Origin: Pseudomonadota bacterium
GTDB taxonomy: Bacteria; Pseudomonadota; Gammaproteobacteria; Steroidobacterales; JBCBZW01
Reading direction: 5' to 3'
DNA: 53,019 nucleotides
Assembly (NCBI GenBank): GCA_039815145.1
Contig: JBCBZW010000026.1
Coordinates: 1 to 53,019, forward strand
Part shown: positions 25,277-34,508 of the stretch, piece after piece
Numbering within the stretch: position 1 is the first letter of the stretch
How the letters are laid out: the number at the start of each line of letters is the position of its first letter
Position numbers and translations under genes: made by a program
The notes under the pieces: model-generated
The model's database searches: none
Told to the model about the DNA's origin: nothing
The model's input: only the letters and a program-made list of their open reading frames with translations

Positions 25277-27490
25277 ATGTCCCCAGGTGTTCGCCTACTA
25301 GTCGTCGCCCTGGGAGGGCTCACCGTCGGCGCCGTCCTGAGCGCGTCGCTGACCAACCGGCCACCGCCGTCTACGGACCGAACGCCGGACACGCTGCGCA
25401 GCAGCCGCCAGGCAGTGGCACCCGCCCCGCTGCCGTCGGCGCCCACCCCCGAGGCCCTCTCGACCCTACCGCCCGATCTGGCGTCGGCCCTCGCCGTCAG
25501 CACCCCCTTCGGCCGCGACCTCGCCTTGCACCGCCTGGCCTCGCAGAGCGATGCAGGATTCCTACGCGAAGGCATCGAACGCATGGCCGGCACCGGTCAG
25601 AGCGCCGGCGGTCGTGGCGCGGCGGCCGGCATCTTCCTGCAACGGCTCACGGAACTCTCACCGGAGCAGGCCCTGGCGCAGATCAACCGCGCCGCCACCG
25701 TGGATGCGGACTATTTCACGCGCATCGTCTTCGGCACCTGGGCGGAGGTGGATCTCGAGGCGGCGATCGAAGGCGTGCGCGAGCTGCAGTCCACACCCTT
25801 GCGCCAGGGGGCGGGGGACACGATCGTCGGCACCTGGGCAGACCTGGATCCGTCGCGGGTGGATTGGATCATCTCCCGCTTGCCCGCCACCTACCAGGCC
25901 AAATCGGCGCGACGTCGCTTGCTCGCACGAGACGTGGCTAACGACCCAGCAGGTACGCTAAGTAAGGCACTCGCGTCGACGGACCCAGTAGCGCGATGGA
26001 AACAGGTGGCAACGATCGCACGACTGTGGGCGGATACCGATCCCTACGCTGCCCTCGCCCAGGGTTCGCTCATCGAGGATGCCAACGCGCGGCTCGCCTT
26101 CGAACGCGCCGTGATCGACCGCTGGGCACAACGTGATCCCCGCGCTGCCATCGCCCAAATCTCCCAACGCCGACGCAGCTCCGAGCGTGGACAACAGCTC
26201 ATGAAGATCCTGCGCCACCTGACGCCGGTGGACCCCCGGGCGGCCCTGCAATGGGCGCAGGAGTTGGAGTCCGTGCAAGGGCACACGGGTTACACCCAAA
26301 GTGTGCTGAGGGAATTGGCCGAACATGACGCCCAGCTCGCGGCGGACCAGCTATCGCGCCTAAGCTCCACCGGATCGCGGCAACAGGTGGTCGCCAACAT
26401 TGCGATCGCCCTCGCCCGCCAGCAACCGAAGGGTGTGCTGAGTTGGATCGATTCCCTGCCGTCGGCATCGGAGCGCACCATGGCCTTCGGCGCGGCGGTC
26501 AACGCGCTGGCCCTGGGCGATACGAGCGCTGCGATCGCGATGCTGGAGTCAGCCCCGTCCGAACGTATGCGCAATGAGGCGCTCGCCTCGACGGTTAACC
26601 GCCTCGCCGACCAGCGACCGGAGGACGCCGCCCAGTTGCTCGCCCTGCTACCCGAAGGGTCGAGGGAGTACACGGGCGCCCTGCAGAACCTCGCCACCCT
26701 GTGGGCCCGTTCCGATCCCTACGCTGCACTGGCCTGGGCCGAACGCCTACCCGAGGCGCAGCGCGCGCAAGCGCTGCCCCAAACCATCGGCATGCTGGCC
26801 CAGGAGGATCTGCTGGCTGCAGCAAACCTCGTACAGACCCTGGACGGCCCGGAGCGGCGCCAGGCGCTCAACGAAGTGGCCACCCGCTACGGCGCCAAGC
26901 AACCGGCTGCCGCCTTGAGCTGGGTGCAGCGCTTCGCGGGCGAGCCTGGCTACGAGGAGTCGCTATCGGGCGTGCTGAACAACTGGGTGCAGCAAGACCC
27001 GCGCGGTGCGCTGCTCGCGCTGGATCGCATCGAGCCCGCCCGGGCCACTAGGCTCGCCCCACAGCTCATGAGCCAATGGGCACGCGCCGAACCCACGGAG
27101 GCTGCCCGCTGGGTGGCTCGCCTGGATGACGAGGCACAGGCAAAATCCGCGCGTGCCGTCGCCGGTGTCTGGGCCCAAACCGATGCTCGTCAGGCGATCG
27201 CCTGGGCCGGCGACCTCAGCCGGGGCGCGGGGCGTGACGAGGCGATCAGCTCGGCCCTACAGACCGGAATCAACCAACAACCGGACTTCCTCGATGAAGC
27301 GATCGATTGGTTGGACGAAATCCAAGACCCCGGCCAGCGGGAGAATACGGCAACGAATATTATCAGTAGGTTAGCACGGCGAGATCCGTCGGCAGCGCGT
27401 GCGCAGTTGGAGCGGATGAGCCTTTCGCCGGCGCGCCGTACCCAGCTGACCAGTCAGATCGAGGCGTACGAACGCAAGCGCGGCGGGTAG
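25277..27490 (+). CDS. Large alpha-solenoid repeat protein, exported or membrane-anchored
   Basis: This 737-residue protein begins with a single hydrophobic segment (LLVVALGGLTVGAVLSASL) and a Pro/Thr/Ser-rich linker. From about residue 100 it is built of some fifteen helical repeats of about 33-38 residues with the loose consensus W-A-x-x-D-P-x-A-A-x-x-W-x-x-x-L. Examples are LWADTDPYAALAQ, WAQRDPRAAIAQIS, LWARSDPYAALAWAERLP, NWVQQDPRGALLALDRI, VWAQTDARQAIAWAGDL and LARRDPSAARAQLERM. Such solenoids usually bind proteins or glycans, probably in the periplasm here. I do not recognise the family. It is convergent with the DUF6445 gene, six bases apart. The start is ATG at 25277. Confidence 0.8.
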   Translation: MSPGVRLLVVALGGLTVGAVLSASLTNRPPPSTDRTPDTLRSSRQAVAPAPLPSAPTPEALSTLPPDLASALAVSTPFGRDLALHRLASQSDAGFLREGIERMAGTGQSAGGRGAAAGIFLQRLTELSPEQALAQINRAATVDADYFTRIVFGTWAEVDLEAAIEGVRELQSTPLRQGAGDTIVGTWADLDPSRVDWIISRLPATYQAKSARRRLLARDVANDPAGTLSKALASTDPVARWKQVATIARLWADTDPYAALAQGSLIEDANARLAFERAVIDRWAQRDPRAAIAQISQRRRSSERGQQLMKILRHLTPVDPRAALQWAQELESVQGHTGYTQSVLRELAEHDAQLAADQLSRLSSTGSRQQVVANIAIALARQQPKGVLSWIDSLPSASERTMAFGAAVNALALGDTSAAIAMLESAPSERMRNEALASTVNRLADQRPEDAAQLLALLPEGSREYTGALQNLATLWARSDPYAALAWAERLPEAQRAQALPQTIGMLAQEDLLAAANLVQTLDGPERRQALNEVATRYGAKQPAAALSWVQRFAGEPGYEESLSGVLNNWVQQDPRGALLALDRIEPARATRLAPQLMSQWARAEPTEAARWVARLDDEAQAKSARAVAGVWAQTDARQAIAWAGDLSRGAGRDEAISSALQTGINQQPDFLDEAIDWLDEIQDPGQRENTATNIISRLARRDPSAARAQLERMSLSPARRTQLTSQIEAYERKRGG

Positions 27491-27496
27491 TCGCCC

Positions 27497-28267
27497 CTAG
27501 GGCGGGGCCGTATCGTCGGCGGTGGGCCTCACGCTCGCGAACAGGTTGAGGGACAGGCGGCCCGTGGTGAAATCCTGCGTGAGTAACTCCGGGCGCGTGA
27601 TATGGCCCGAGTGCGGGTACTCGCCGTCGTAGAACACGAAGCGGTTCCACTTCGCCGGCACCACCTCCATGAGCTCCGCCACATCGTTGCTCTCGGTCAT
27701 GTAGCGCGGCGCCTCGCGGTAGTAGGCCGATCGCTCCTGCAGCAAGCGGTGAGCGGCTTGTGGATCGCGTAGCTCCATGGCCATCGCCTCGAACGCCATC
27801 GCCTGCTGCTTCCAGCGATAGAACGCCGTGCCGCCGAGCTCGGGCTTATCGAAGAGGTACACCAGCCCCGCGAAGGTGCGCCGGTCCTCAGCGTGGCGCG
27901 GGTCGATGTGGCAGATGCGTTGGAAGTTCGACAGTTGCTCCGGTCGCAGGGTCACCATGGACAACCCTGCCGTGAGCTTGATGGCGCTGCGGTGGAACGG
28001 GAAGTGGCGGGAGAGCTGACTGCGGATGAAGCGCTGAATCTCCTCCATGCACAAGGCGCCAATCACCCGTCCCGGGCCTGGGTAGGTGTGCGGGCGGATG
28101 TGGAACTCGCTGGCATGGGCCTGCGAGTAGTGCACGAGGGAGGCGGTATCCTGCAGGAAATCGTCTACGATGGCACAGCGTCGGCCATCCCCGATCTCAC
28201 GGATCTCGACCTTGGCGGCAGGGTTGACGGCGATCGTCGGCGGATCCGCACTCATGCGTGACGCCAT
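27497..28267 (-). CDS. DUF6445-like putative 2-oxoglutarate/Fe(II) oxygenase
   Basis: This 256-residue protein has a double-stranded beta-helix oxygenase pattern: ICHIDPRHAEDRRTFAGLVY supplies a His-x-Asp-type pair and an adjacent strand. RFVFYDGEYPHSGHITRPEL supplies the distal His, and TTGRLSLNLFASV the arginine strand that would hold 2-oxoglutarate. DUF6445 proteins accompany flavin-dependent halogenases in TonB-receptor loci. The substrate is unknown. The ATG at 28267 shares one base with the stop of the halogenase upstream (TGATG), indicating coupled translation, and GAGGGG precedes it. It is the last gene of the four-gene minus-strand receptor/halogenase cluster. Confidence 0.75.
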   Translation of the reverse strand: MASRMSADPPTIAVNPAAKVEIREIGDGRRCAIVDDFLQDTASLVHYSQAHASEFHIRPHTYPGPGRVIGALCMEEIQRFIRSQLSRHFPFHRSAIKLTAGLSMVTLRPEQLSNFQRICHIDPRHAEDRRTFAGLVYLFDKPELGGTAFYRWKQQAMAFEAMAMELRDPQAAHRLLQERSAYYREAPRYMTESNDVAELMEVVPAKWNRFVFYDGEYPHSGHITRPELLTQDFTTGRLSLNLFASVRPTADDTAPP

Positions 28268-29781
28268 CACCCGCCCCCTCGCGCCGCCTCGTCGAGCACG
28301 GCCAAGTTCTCGCGGTGATCGCGGAAGTTGAGCGCGCAGCCCGCCAACATGCGTTCGACATCGGACGCCCGATAGAGATCCTTACCCGGCGCCTGCTCCT
28401 CGGCGAGGCCTGGGTAGGCGCCGTAGCCAGAGAGGAGGCAATGCCAGGACAGGGTGCCGAAGTGGGACTCGAGCTTTTGCCGCTGCACCTCCTGGGTGAG
28501 ATCGCCGCGGCGATACCACACGTCGAGGAGATGCCGCAGCGAGCTCGATAGCGCCATGTTGTCGCGGTTATCGCGCCAGTACGCGGAGTCATCACGGGTA
28601 TTCAACTTGTAGTGGGCCACGATGTAGTCGCGTACCCGTTCGAAGCGCTCGTGCACCAGGCGATTGAAGGCGTCGCGATCGCTCGCCTCGAAGGCGCCCT
28701 GTTTGAAGTGGCGAATGAACAGCTCCACGCTGATCTGCGTGAGCAGGAGCGCCGTGTCCTCGAGGGGCTCGATGAACCCTTGGGAGAGGCCGAGGGCCAG
28801 GCAGTTGCGCGACCAGTGATGCTCGCGCTGCCCCACCCGCATCTTCAGATGGCGCGCCTCCTCGGCGCTGTCCATCATCCCTAGGAATTCCCGTAGCTCT
28901 CGCTCCGCCGCCTCCGCTTCCAGGTAGCGCGAGCTGTAGACGTAGCCGTTGCCGAAACGGTGGGTCAGGGGAATGCGCCAGCACCAGCCGTTGGACAGGG
29001 CCACGGACACGGTCTCCACCGGCAAGGTGTCCTCCACCGGGGTGGGCAGCACCACCGCCGCGTCGTTGAAGAGGTTGTCCGCGAAGCTCTCGAAGCGAAC
29101 GCCGAGAGTCTTCCCGATCAGCACGGACGCGAAGCCTGAGCAGTCGATGAAGAAGTCCGCTTCGATGCGCTCGTCGTCCTCGGCGATCAACGCCGTGAGA
29201 TCACCCGCCTCGTCCCGCTCCACGGAGGCCACGCGACGCTGCAGGTGTTGCACGCCGCGGCTCACCGCGACTTCCGCCAGGAAGGCGCCGAGCTTGCCCG
29301 CGTCGAAGTGGTAGCCGTAATCCATCACGAAGGGGAAGGTCTCCGCGGCCTGCGGCCCCTTGCGCGCCTGGGCGAGCACGCCGTTCAGGAAGAAATCGCC
29401 CGGATCGGTGTGCACATCGAGGCCGAAGCGGCGACGCTGGCAATTGCCCATGAAGGCGTTCTGAGAGAGCGTGTCGATCTGCGAGACGAAGGGGTGTGCG
29501 TAGCGGGCGAGCCCCGACGTCGGGCTCCAGCCCTCGAAGGCGATGCTCACCTTGTACGTGGCGTTGCACCGGGGCATCCACTGCGCCTCTGGCACCTCGA
29601 TCATCTCGAAGAAGCGCTTGAGCGTGGGGGTGGAGCCCTCGCCGACACCCACGGTACCGATCTGTGGCGACTCGACGAGGCTGACCCTCACCTCGTGGGC
29701 GGGCCAGGCCTTGGCGAACAGGTTGGCGGCCATCCAGCCCGCCGTGCCGCCGCCGAGGATAACGATATGCTTAAGTCCCAA
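28267..29781 (-). CDS. Flavin-dependent halogenase (tryptophan halogenase family), copy B
   Basis: This 504-residue FAD-dependent protein of the tryptophan halogenase family has the dinucleotide-binding motif HIVILGGGTAGWMAANLFA at the N terminus, the family hallmark WxWxIP as NGWCWRIPLTHRFGNG, and LGLSQGFIEPLEDTALLL near the middle. The lysine equivalent to the catalytic Lys79 of PrnA is present in NATYKVSIAFEGW. The enzyme would use reduced flavin, oxygen and halide to halogenate an electron-rich substrate; the true substrate of receptor-linked members is not established. It begins 15 bases after copy A and overlaps the DUF6445 gene. Copy A and copy B are diverged paralogues rather than a recent duplicate. 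Confidence 0.9.
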   Translation of the reverse strand: MGLKHIVILGGGTAGWMAANLFAKAWPAHEVRVSLVESPQIGTVGVGEGSTPTLKRFFEMIEVPEAQWMPRCNATYKVSIAFEGWSPTSGLARYAHPFVSQIDTLSQNAFMGNCQRRRFGLDVHTDPGDFFLNGVLAQARKGPQAAETFPFVMDYGYHFDAGKLGAFLAEVAVSRGVQHLQRRVASVERDEAGDLTALIAEDDERIEADFFIDCSGFASVLIGKTLGVRFESFADNLFNDAAVVLPTPVEDTLPVETVSVALSNGWCWRIPLTHRFGNGYVYSSRYLEAEAAERELREFLGMMDSAEEARHLKMRVGQREHHWSRNCLALGLSQGFIEPLEDTALLLTQISVELFIRHFKQGAFEASDRDAFNRLVHERFERVRDYIVAHYKLNTRDDSAYWRDNRDNMALSSSLRHLLDVWYRRGDLTQEVQRQKLESHFGTLSWHCLLSGYGAYPGLAEEQAPGKDLYRASDVERMLAGCALNFRDHRENLAVLDEAARGGG

Positions 29782-29796
29782 GGTCGCGAGCCCGAT

Positions 29797-31296
29797 CTAG
29801 GCCTTCGCGGCGCAGAACATGTCGAGGAAGCCGTCGTGACTCGGCATCTGCCCCAAGGGCTCGCGCTTCGCCCGCGCCATGGTGGTCATCTTCTCGGCGA
29901 GTTGGGCGTCCGTGAGCGAGCCCGCCAAGGGATGGAAGTCCTGCGGCATCACGCCCTGACCCAACAGCACCTGCAGCCACGAGGGCTCCAGGAAGATATC
30001 CATGTTGTCGGGGAACAGGGCACCGCTCTCGCGGAACACCTCGATCGTCTCGCGCAGGCGAGCCGGCACCTCCATGTCTCGCAGGTCGCGCCAGAACTGC
30101 GTGTCGTCTCGCTCGTTCACGTGGTAGTGGAGGATGATGAAATCGCGGATGTACTCGAACTCCACCTGCGACTGGCGGTTGTACTCGTCGACCATCGTCG
30201 GCAGCACGCCGGCGTGGGGGAACATCTTCACCAGGCGCACGATGGCGGACTGGATCAGGTAGATGCTGGTGGACTCGAGCGGCTCCAGGAATCCGCTCGA
30301 GAGACCGATGGCCACGACATTGCGGTGCCATTGCTTGCGCGCCCGCCCGGTGCGGAAACGGATCAAACGTGGTTCGCCCTCGAGCGCCTCGCTGTCGAGG
30401 TTGCCCATGAGCAGCGCCGCCGCCTCGTCATCGCTGTAGTGGCGGCTGCTGTAGACGAGGCCATTGCCGTTGCGGTGTTGGAGCGGAATGCGCCATTGCC
30501 AGCCGGCGCCGTGGGCGATGGAGCGGGTGTACGGGGCGGTCTCATCGAAGCGCTTCGACGGCACGGCGAGGGCGCGGTCGCAGGGCAACCAGTGCCCCCA
30601 GTCTTCGAAGCCAACGCCCAGGTGTTGCTGGATCAATAGCCCGCGGCCGCCGGAGCAGTCGATGAAGAAATCGCCCTCCACCTGCTTGCCGTTGTCCAGG
30701 TGCAGGCGGGTGACATGACCGTTCTCGGGGTGAAGGTCGACGGTGCGGATCAACCCCTCCGTACGGGTGACGCCACGCCCCTCGCTGTAGCGGCGCAGGT
30801 ATTGGCCGTAGAGCGACGAATCGAAATGATAGGCGTAGGGGAGCTCGTACATGGGATCGCTCACCTTCATCTTGGCGAACTTTCCCGCCTCGCAGCAGAG
30901 GTAGTTGAGGTCGTAATCCCACAGGTTGCTGCGTTGGCCCGCCTGCTCGGCGCGGGTCCAGAAGTGGTGGAAGTGACAGAAGGCCTGGCTGCGGCCGGGG
31001 GCGCCGAAGGTGTGGTAGTACTGCTCGCCCGGTACGCGCCAATTCTCGAAGCGGATGGCGAGCTTGATGGTGGCCTTGGTCTCGCGCAGGAACTCCGCTT
31101 CGTCCAGGCCGAGCACGGCGTTCACGTGCTGAATCGGCGGGATCGTCGCCTCGCCGACGCCGATGATGCCGATCGCGTCGGACTCGACGAGCTCGATCTC
31201 CACCTGCTTGCCCAGCACGCGAGCGAGCAACGCGGCGGACATCCAGCCGGCCGTGCCGCCCCCCACGATCACTACCTTCTTCGTTAGCTGTCCCAT
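29797..31296 (-). CDS. Flavin-dependent halogenase (tryptophan halogenase family), copy A
   Basis: This 499-residue protein starts MGQLTKKVVIVGGGTAGWM, a FAD-binding motif, and carries the halogenase signature GAGWQWRIPLQHRNGNG (WxWxIP). The probable catalytic lysine lies in ATIKLAIRFENW, aligned with PrnA Lys79, and GLSSGFLEPLESTSIYL is the conserved helix near the substrate tunnel. A cytoplasmic reductase would supply FADH2; none is encoded here. ATG at 31296 has GGGGAG eight bases upstream and is chosen over the upstream start at 31407. It follows the TonB receptor after 154 bases containing two hairpins, and precedes copy B. Confidence 0.9.
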   Translation of the reverse strand: MGQLTKKVVIVGGGTAGWMSAALLARVLGKQVEIELVESDAIGIIGVGEATIPPIQHVNAVLGLDEAEFLRETKATIKLAIRFENWRVPGEQYYHTFGAPGRSQAFCHFHHFWTRAEQAGQRSNLWDYDLNYLCCEAGKFAKMKVSDPMYELPYAYHFDSSLYGQYLRRYSEGRGVTRTEGLIRTVDLHPENGHVTRLHLDNGKQVEGDFFIDCSGGRGLLIQQHLGVGFEDWGHWLPCDRALAVPSKRFDETAPYTRSIAHGAGWQWRIPLQHRNGNGLVYSSRHYSDDEAAALLMGNLDSEALEGEPRLIRFRTGRARKQWHRNVVAIGLSSGFLEPLESTSIYLIQSAIVRLVKMFPHAGVLPTMVDEYNRQSQVEFEYIRDFIILHYHVNERDDTQFWRDLRDMEVPARLRETIEVFRESGALFPDNMDIFLEPSWLQVLLGQGVMPQDFHPLAGSLTDAQLAEKMTTMARAKREPLGQMPSHDGFLDMFCAAKA

Positions 31297-31334
31297 GAGC
31301 TGCTCCCCTCGAGCGCCTGCGACCGCGATGTCGC

Positions 31335-31355
31335 GTAGGCGTCGCCGGCGCCTAC
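31335..31355 (-). other. Hairpin 2 in the receptor-halogenase spacer
   Basis: GTAGGCG and CGCCTAC are perfect 7-base arms around a 7-base loop, about 40 bases before the halogenase A start on the minus strand. A TATTTTT run lies on its plus-strand side about 14 bases away, too far for a plus-strand terminator. It probably structures the 5' side of the halogenase message. Confidence 0.4.
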
Positions 31356-31389
31356 GAAAGGCGCGGCGTATTTTTCCCCCGCAGTATGG

Positions 31390-31424
31390 CACGACGCCCG
31401 AACGCAAAGCGCCCGGGCGTCGTG
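31390..31424 (-). other. Strong hairpin after the TonB receptor gene
   Basis: CACGACGCCCG (31390-31400) and CGGGCGTCGTG (31414-31424) are perfect 11-base arms with a 13-base loop. It lies 26 bases after the receptor stop. No T-run follows on the minus strand, so it may partially terminate or protect the receptor mRNA, lowering expression of the halogenase genes relative to the receptor. Confidence 0.5.
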
Positions 31425-31450
31425 TTCACCCATCCCTTAGTGCGTGAGAA

Positions 31451-34309
31451 CTACCGGAACTGGTAATTCACGCGCAGCAGGTAGGTGGCACCGAAGGTCT
31501 GGAATTGCAGCACCTCGCGGGAATCCTCGTTGGTGAGGGTGGTCACCTCGTTGGTGAGGTTCTGCCCCTGCAAGGCCACACGCAGACCGGAGAGACGATC
31601 GAAGCCGCCAGCCCCGAAGTCGTACGCGATTTGCGCGTCCCACAACTCGGCGCCCTGGTCCGTTAGGGGGGTCAGGGCCAGGCTCAAGCCACGAGCCTCC
31701 GTGAGGAAGTCCGTACGCCGACGACCCGAGACGCGGATCTCGAAGCCCGCCCTCTCGTAGAAGGCCGTCAGCTGGTAGTTCTCATCGGAGAGGCCGGGCA
31801 CTCGCCCGCCGTCTTCCAAGCCGCCGCTCATGATGGCGACGCCGAGCGAGACGCCGAAGCCATCCAGGGCCTCATGGAAGAGGTGGAAGGGCACGTTGGC
31901 CTGGAACTCATAGCCGCGCACGTCACCCTCGAGACCATCCTCGCGGAAGGTGACCACGCCGTCGAAGGTGCCCGGGGTGATGATGTCACCGTTGTCAGCC
32001 GTCGCCTGGTGGTAGCCGGGGATGAAGAACGAACTGAAGTCCGCGATGAAGGCGCCTTCACGGTGCCAGTTGACCAGGTCCTTGTAGAAGAACCCGACCG
32101 AGAGGAAGCCGTCGTCCGCGAAGTACCACTCGTAGGCCAGGTCGACGTTGTTGGCCTCGAGCGGTCGTAGCGCTGGGTTACCCGCGTTACCGCCCCAAGG
32201 GCCGGCGGCCGGATCGGTCGCGGCGACGTTGGCTGCGTTGAAGTTGAACGAAACCGTCGTGTTGGGTCGCATGTCGTCCATGCGCGGACGACTCAAGGTC
32301 TTCGACGCCGCCAGGCGCACCTTGTGGCCGTTGTTGAAGTCGAAGTTCAGGTTGAAGCTCGGCAGGATGTCCGTGTAGTCGTCGCCGCCCTCGACGGGCG
32401 TTGCCTGCACGAACAGGTCCGGGCCGGTCTGGGTGGAGAAGCCCGTCGCCTGCTGATCCGTATTCACCACCTGCACGCCGGCGTTACCGCTGACGCCGAA
32501 GGCGGCGAAGTCATGGCGGAAGTCGAGCTGGGTGTAGAACTGCAGCAGTTCCTCATTCACCGTGTAGGTGTCGCCGAGGCGACCCGTTTCCAACGCAGAA
32601 GCGTCGGTCGCGGTGTAGAAGCCGCTATCGAACAGGGCCAGGGCATCGTAGGCCACCACACCGGGGATGCCGATGAAGCTCAGGTCCGTCGCGCCCGCGC
32701 GCACCTCCTCGGGGATCAGGGCGTCCTCGGGGAAGGTGGGGGCGGTCAGGAAGAAGCCGTCGTTGTCCTTCGACTTGCTGCGATCGGAGTAGCGGAAGCC
32801 GAAGCCGAGGCGATCGAGGAAGGCGCCTTCGAAGTAGCGCTGGCCGTTGAAGGCGATCGCCGTCAGGTCCTCATCGAAGATCGGCTCGTTGACGAAGCCG
32901 TCCTGGGCCTGGGAGGGGCCGATGTTGGGGAACGCGTCGTTGGGCGCGAAGGCATCGACCGGGGCTAGAGCACCACCCCAGGACTGGGGCCCGGCCAGGC
33001 GGATCATGTCGAAGTCCGTGAGGTCCTGGTTTTCGCCGCTGTACACCGTGCCGTCGGGGCCGGACTGGAAGCTGCGCACCGTGGGATCGCCCTGCGTATC
33101 CAGGCCCGCGCGGCCCACGCCGGAGTAGCTCTCGATGTTGGTGATGCGCTTTTGGGTCTCCCCGTAAGACGCATCGACACCGAGCACCCAGTTCTCCGTC
33201 GGGCGGAACTCGAGGTTGGCCCCGAAGGTGGTCAGCTCACCGCGGGTGCGTTCCGCGTCGTTGCGGATCACGGACAGGAAGCCACCGTCGATCACGCCGC
33301 CGGTGACGAAGCCATTCTCGGCGCTAGTCACCGTGTAGTCGCCGGTGCCCCAGACAGCGCCGCCTTCCTCCACGCCGCGGAAGACTTCGTCCTCCTGAAA
33401 ATCAATGTAAAGAGCGTCGAGAGTTGCAGTGACTTTCTCCGAAGGCTCGAACTGGAGGACGGCTGTGGCGGCGGTCCGCTCGAGGCTCGCCGAGCGCGCG
33501 AAGGAGTCGTGTCCACCCACCACGGTCTCATCGCCCGTGAGGGTGACGCCGTCGGCAGCGTTGGCCGGGTCGACGGTGGGGTAGCCCCAACCGCGGAAGT
33601 GCTCTTCCTGACTCGGCGACTCCGTGTGGGTGACGGCGAAGGCCAGGCCAACGGTGTCGTCGGCGAAGCGATCGGAGAAGCCGAGGGCCAGGCGATAGCC
33701 GTTGTCGTCGAAGTCCGGGTTGGCCGAGGACTGACCGTTCTGCTCGTAGGAGAGGTTGGTCGTGAGGTACGACGCCGACTCGAGCGGCTTGGTCGTACGC
33801 AGGTCCACCACGCCGCCGATGCCCTGCACGTACAGGCTCGACTCCATGGACTTGTAGATCAACGCACCGCTTAGAATCTCGGAGGGGTAGAGATCGAACT
33901 CCACCCCGCGGTTGTCGCCGATTCCCAGCAGTTCGCGGCCATTGAGCGTGGTGCCCACGAAGTCTTCGCGGAAGCCGCGCACGGAGATACCGGAGGTGCG
34001 GCCGTTGCGCCGTTCACCTGCCAAACCCGTAAGGCGCGCTAATGATTCCGCGATACTGGTATCGGGTAACTGGCCGATGTCATCGACCGTGAGGGCCTCG
34101 ACGATGGTGGTGCTGTCCTGCTTCAAGGACTGGGCGCGCATGAGGCGTCCCCGGGTGCCGGTGACCAGCACCTCTTCCATCATCGGATCATCTTGTGCGC
34201 TGTTGGCGCTCTCGTCCTGGGCCATGGCCACCGGCGCCATCAAGGCGCCTCCGTACAGCGCTGCGGCGACGGCCAACGACAAGGACAGCGTTGCTCCCTG
34301 ACCTTCCAT
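31451..34309 (-). CDS. TonB-dependent outer-membrane receptor
   Basis: This is a TonB-dependent receptor of about 952 residues. The signal peptide (AVAAALYGGALMAPVAMAQD) is followed by a plug domain (VEALTVDDIGQLPDTSIAES, LARLTGLAGERRNGRTSGIS, RGFREDFVGTTLNGRELL, LYPSEILSGALIYKSMESSL), then a long beta-barrel ending in NYQFR with a C-terminal aromatic-Arg strand. It would import a ligand across the outer membrane using TonB energy. The divergent LacI regulator suggests a carbohydrate or glycoside ligand. ATG at 34309 has GGGGGAAG at ideal spacing and gives a clean signal peptide, so I prefer it to the ATG at 34378. It is the first gene of the receptor-halogenase cluster. Confidence 0.93.
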   Translation of the reverse strand: MEGQGATLSLSLAVAAALYGGALMAPVAMAQDESANSAQDDPMMEEVLVTGTRGRLMRAQSLKQDSTTIVEALTVDDIGQLPDTSIAESLARLTGLAGERRNGRTSGISVRGFREDFVGTTLNGRELLGIGDNRGVEFDLYPSEILSGALIYKSMESSLYVQGIGGVVDLRTTKPLESASYLTTNLSYEQNGQSSANPDFDDNGYRLALGFSDRFADDTVGLAFAVTHTESPSQEEHFRGWGYPTVDPANAADGVTLTGDETVVGGHDSFARSASLERTAATAVLQFEPSEKVTATLDALYIDFQEDEVFRGVEEGGAVWGTGDYTVTSAENGFVTGGVIDGGFLSVIRNDAERTRGELTTFGANLEFRPTENWVLGVDASYGETQKRITNIESYSGVGRAGLDTQGDPTVRSFQSGPDGTVYSGENQDLTDFDMIRLAGPQSWGGALAPVDAFAPNDAFPNIGPSQAQDGFVNEPIFDEDLTAIAFNGQRYFEGAFLDRLGFGFRYSDRSKSKDNDGFFLTAPTFPEDALIPEEVRAGATDLSFIGIPGVVAYDALALFDSGFYTATDASALETGRLGDTYTVNEELLQFYTQLDFRHDFAAFGVSGNAGVQVVNTDQQATGFSTQTGPDLFVQATPVEGGDDYTDILPSFNLNFDFNNGHKVRLAASKTLSRPRMDDMRPNTTVSFNFNAANVAATDPAAGPWGGNAGNPALRPLEANNVDLAYEWYFADDGFLSVGFFYKDLVNWHREGAFIADFSSFFIPGYHQATADNGDIITPGTFDGVVTFREDGLEGDVRGYEFQANVPFHLFHEALDGFGVSLGVAIMSGGLEDGGRVPGLSDENYQLTAFYERAGFEIRVSGRRRTDFLTEARGLSLALTPLTDQGAELWDAQIAYDFGAGGFDRLSGLRVALQGQNLTNEVTTLTNEDSREVLQFQTFGATYLLRVNYQFR

Positions 34310-34397
34310 ACTCTTCCCCCTAAGCCTGGCGGCTACCATGTGTTCCCCCCCACGGGTATTCTTTGGATTATCTTCCAATCGATGCTAACGCGATCCG

Positions 34398-34426
34398 TCG
34401 ATACAAAAACGTGAAAACGTATGCAA
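34398..34426 (-). promoter_or_regulatory. Candidate promoter of the TonB receptor gene
   Basis: TTGCAT (34426-34421) and TATCGA (34403-34398) on the minus strand are separated by 17 bases in an AT-rich patch. The transcript would start near 34391, about 80 bases before the ATG. The -10 is a weak match. Confidence 0.35.
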
Positions 34427-34433
34427 ACGGTTG
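34424..34433. promoter_or_regulatory. Candidate LacI-family operator
   Basis: CAAACGGTTG is a near-palindrome (4 of 5 pairs) centred on CG, as is usual for LacI-family operators, and is flanked by TGCA at 34422-34425 and again about eight bases on. It overlaps the -35 box of the putative receptor promoter in the spacer between receptor and regulator. A longer operator cannot be fixed from a single site. Confidence 0.35.
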
Positions 34434-34508
34434 TGCACCGCGGCGCACGAGGGAGGCGCAATAGGGGCGGGGCCACACCACCGGTCGGCAGGGCAATGAG
34501 GGGATGCC

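Noticed and set aside
29245-30639. Very long plus-strand frame across the two halogenase genes
   Set aside because: It spans two well-supported minus-strand genes and their junction, and shows no family motifs; it is a GC-rich antisense shadow.
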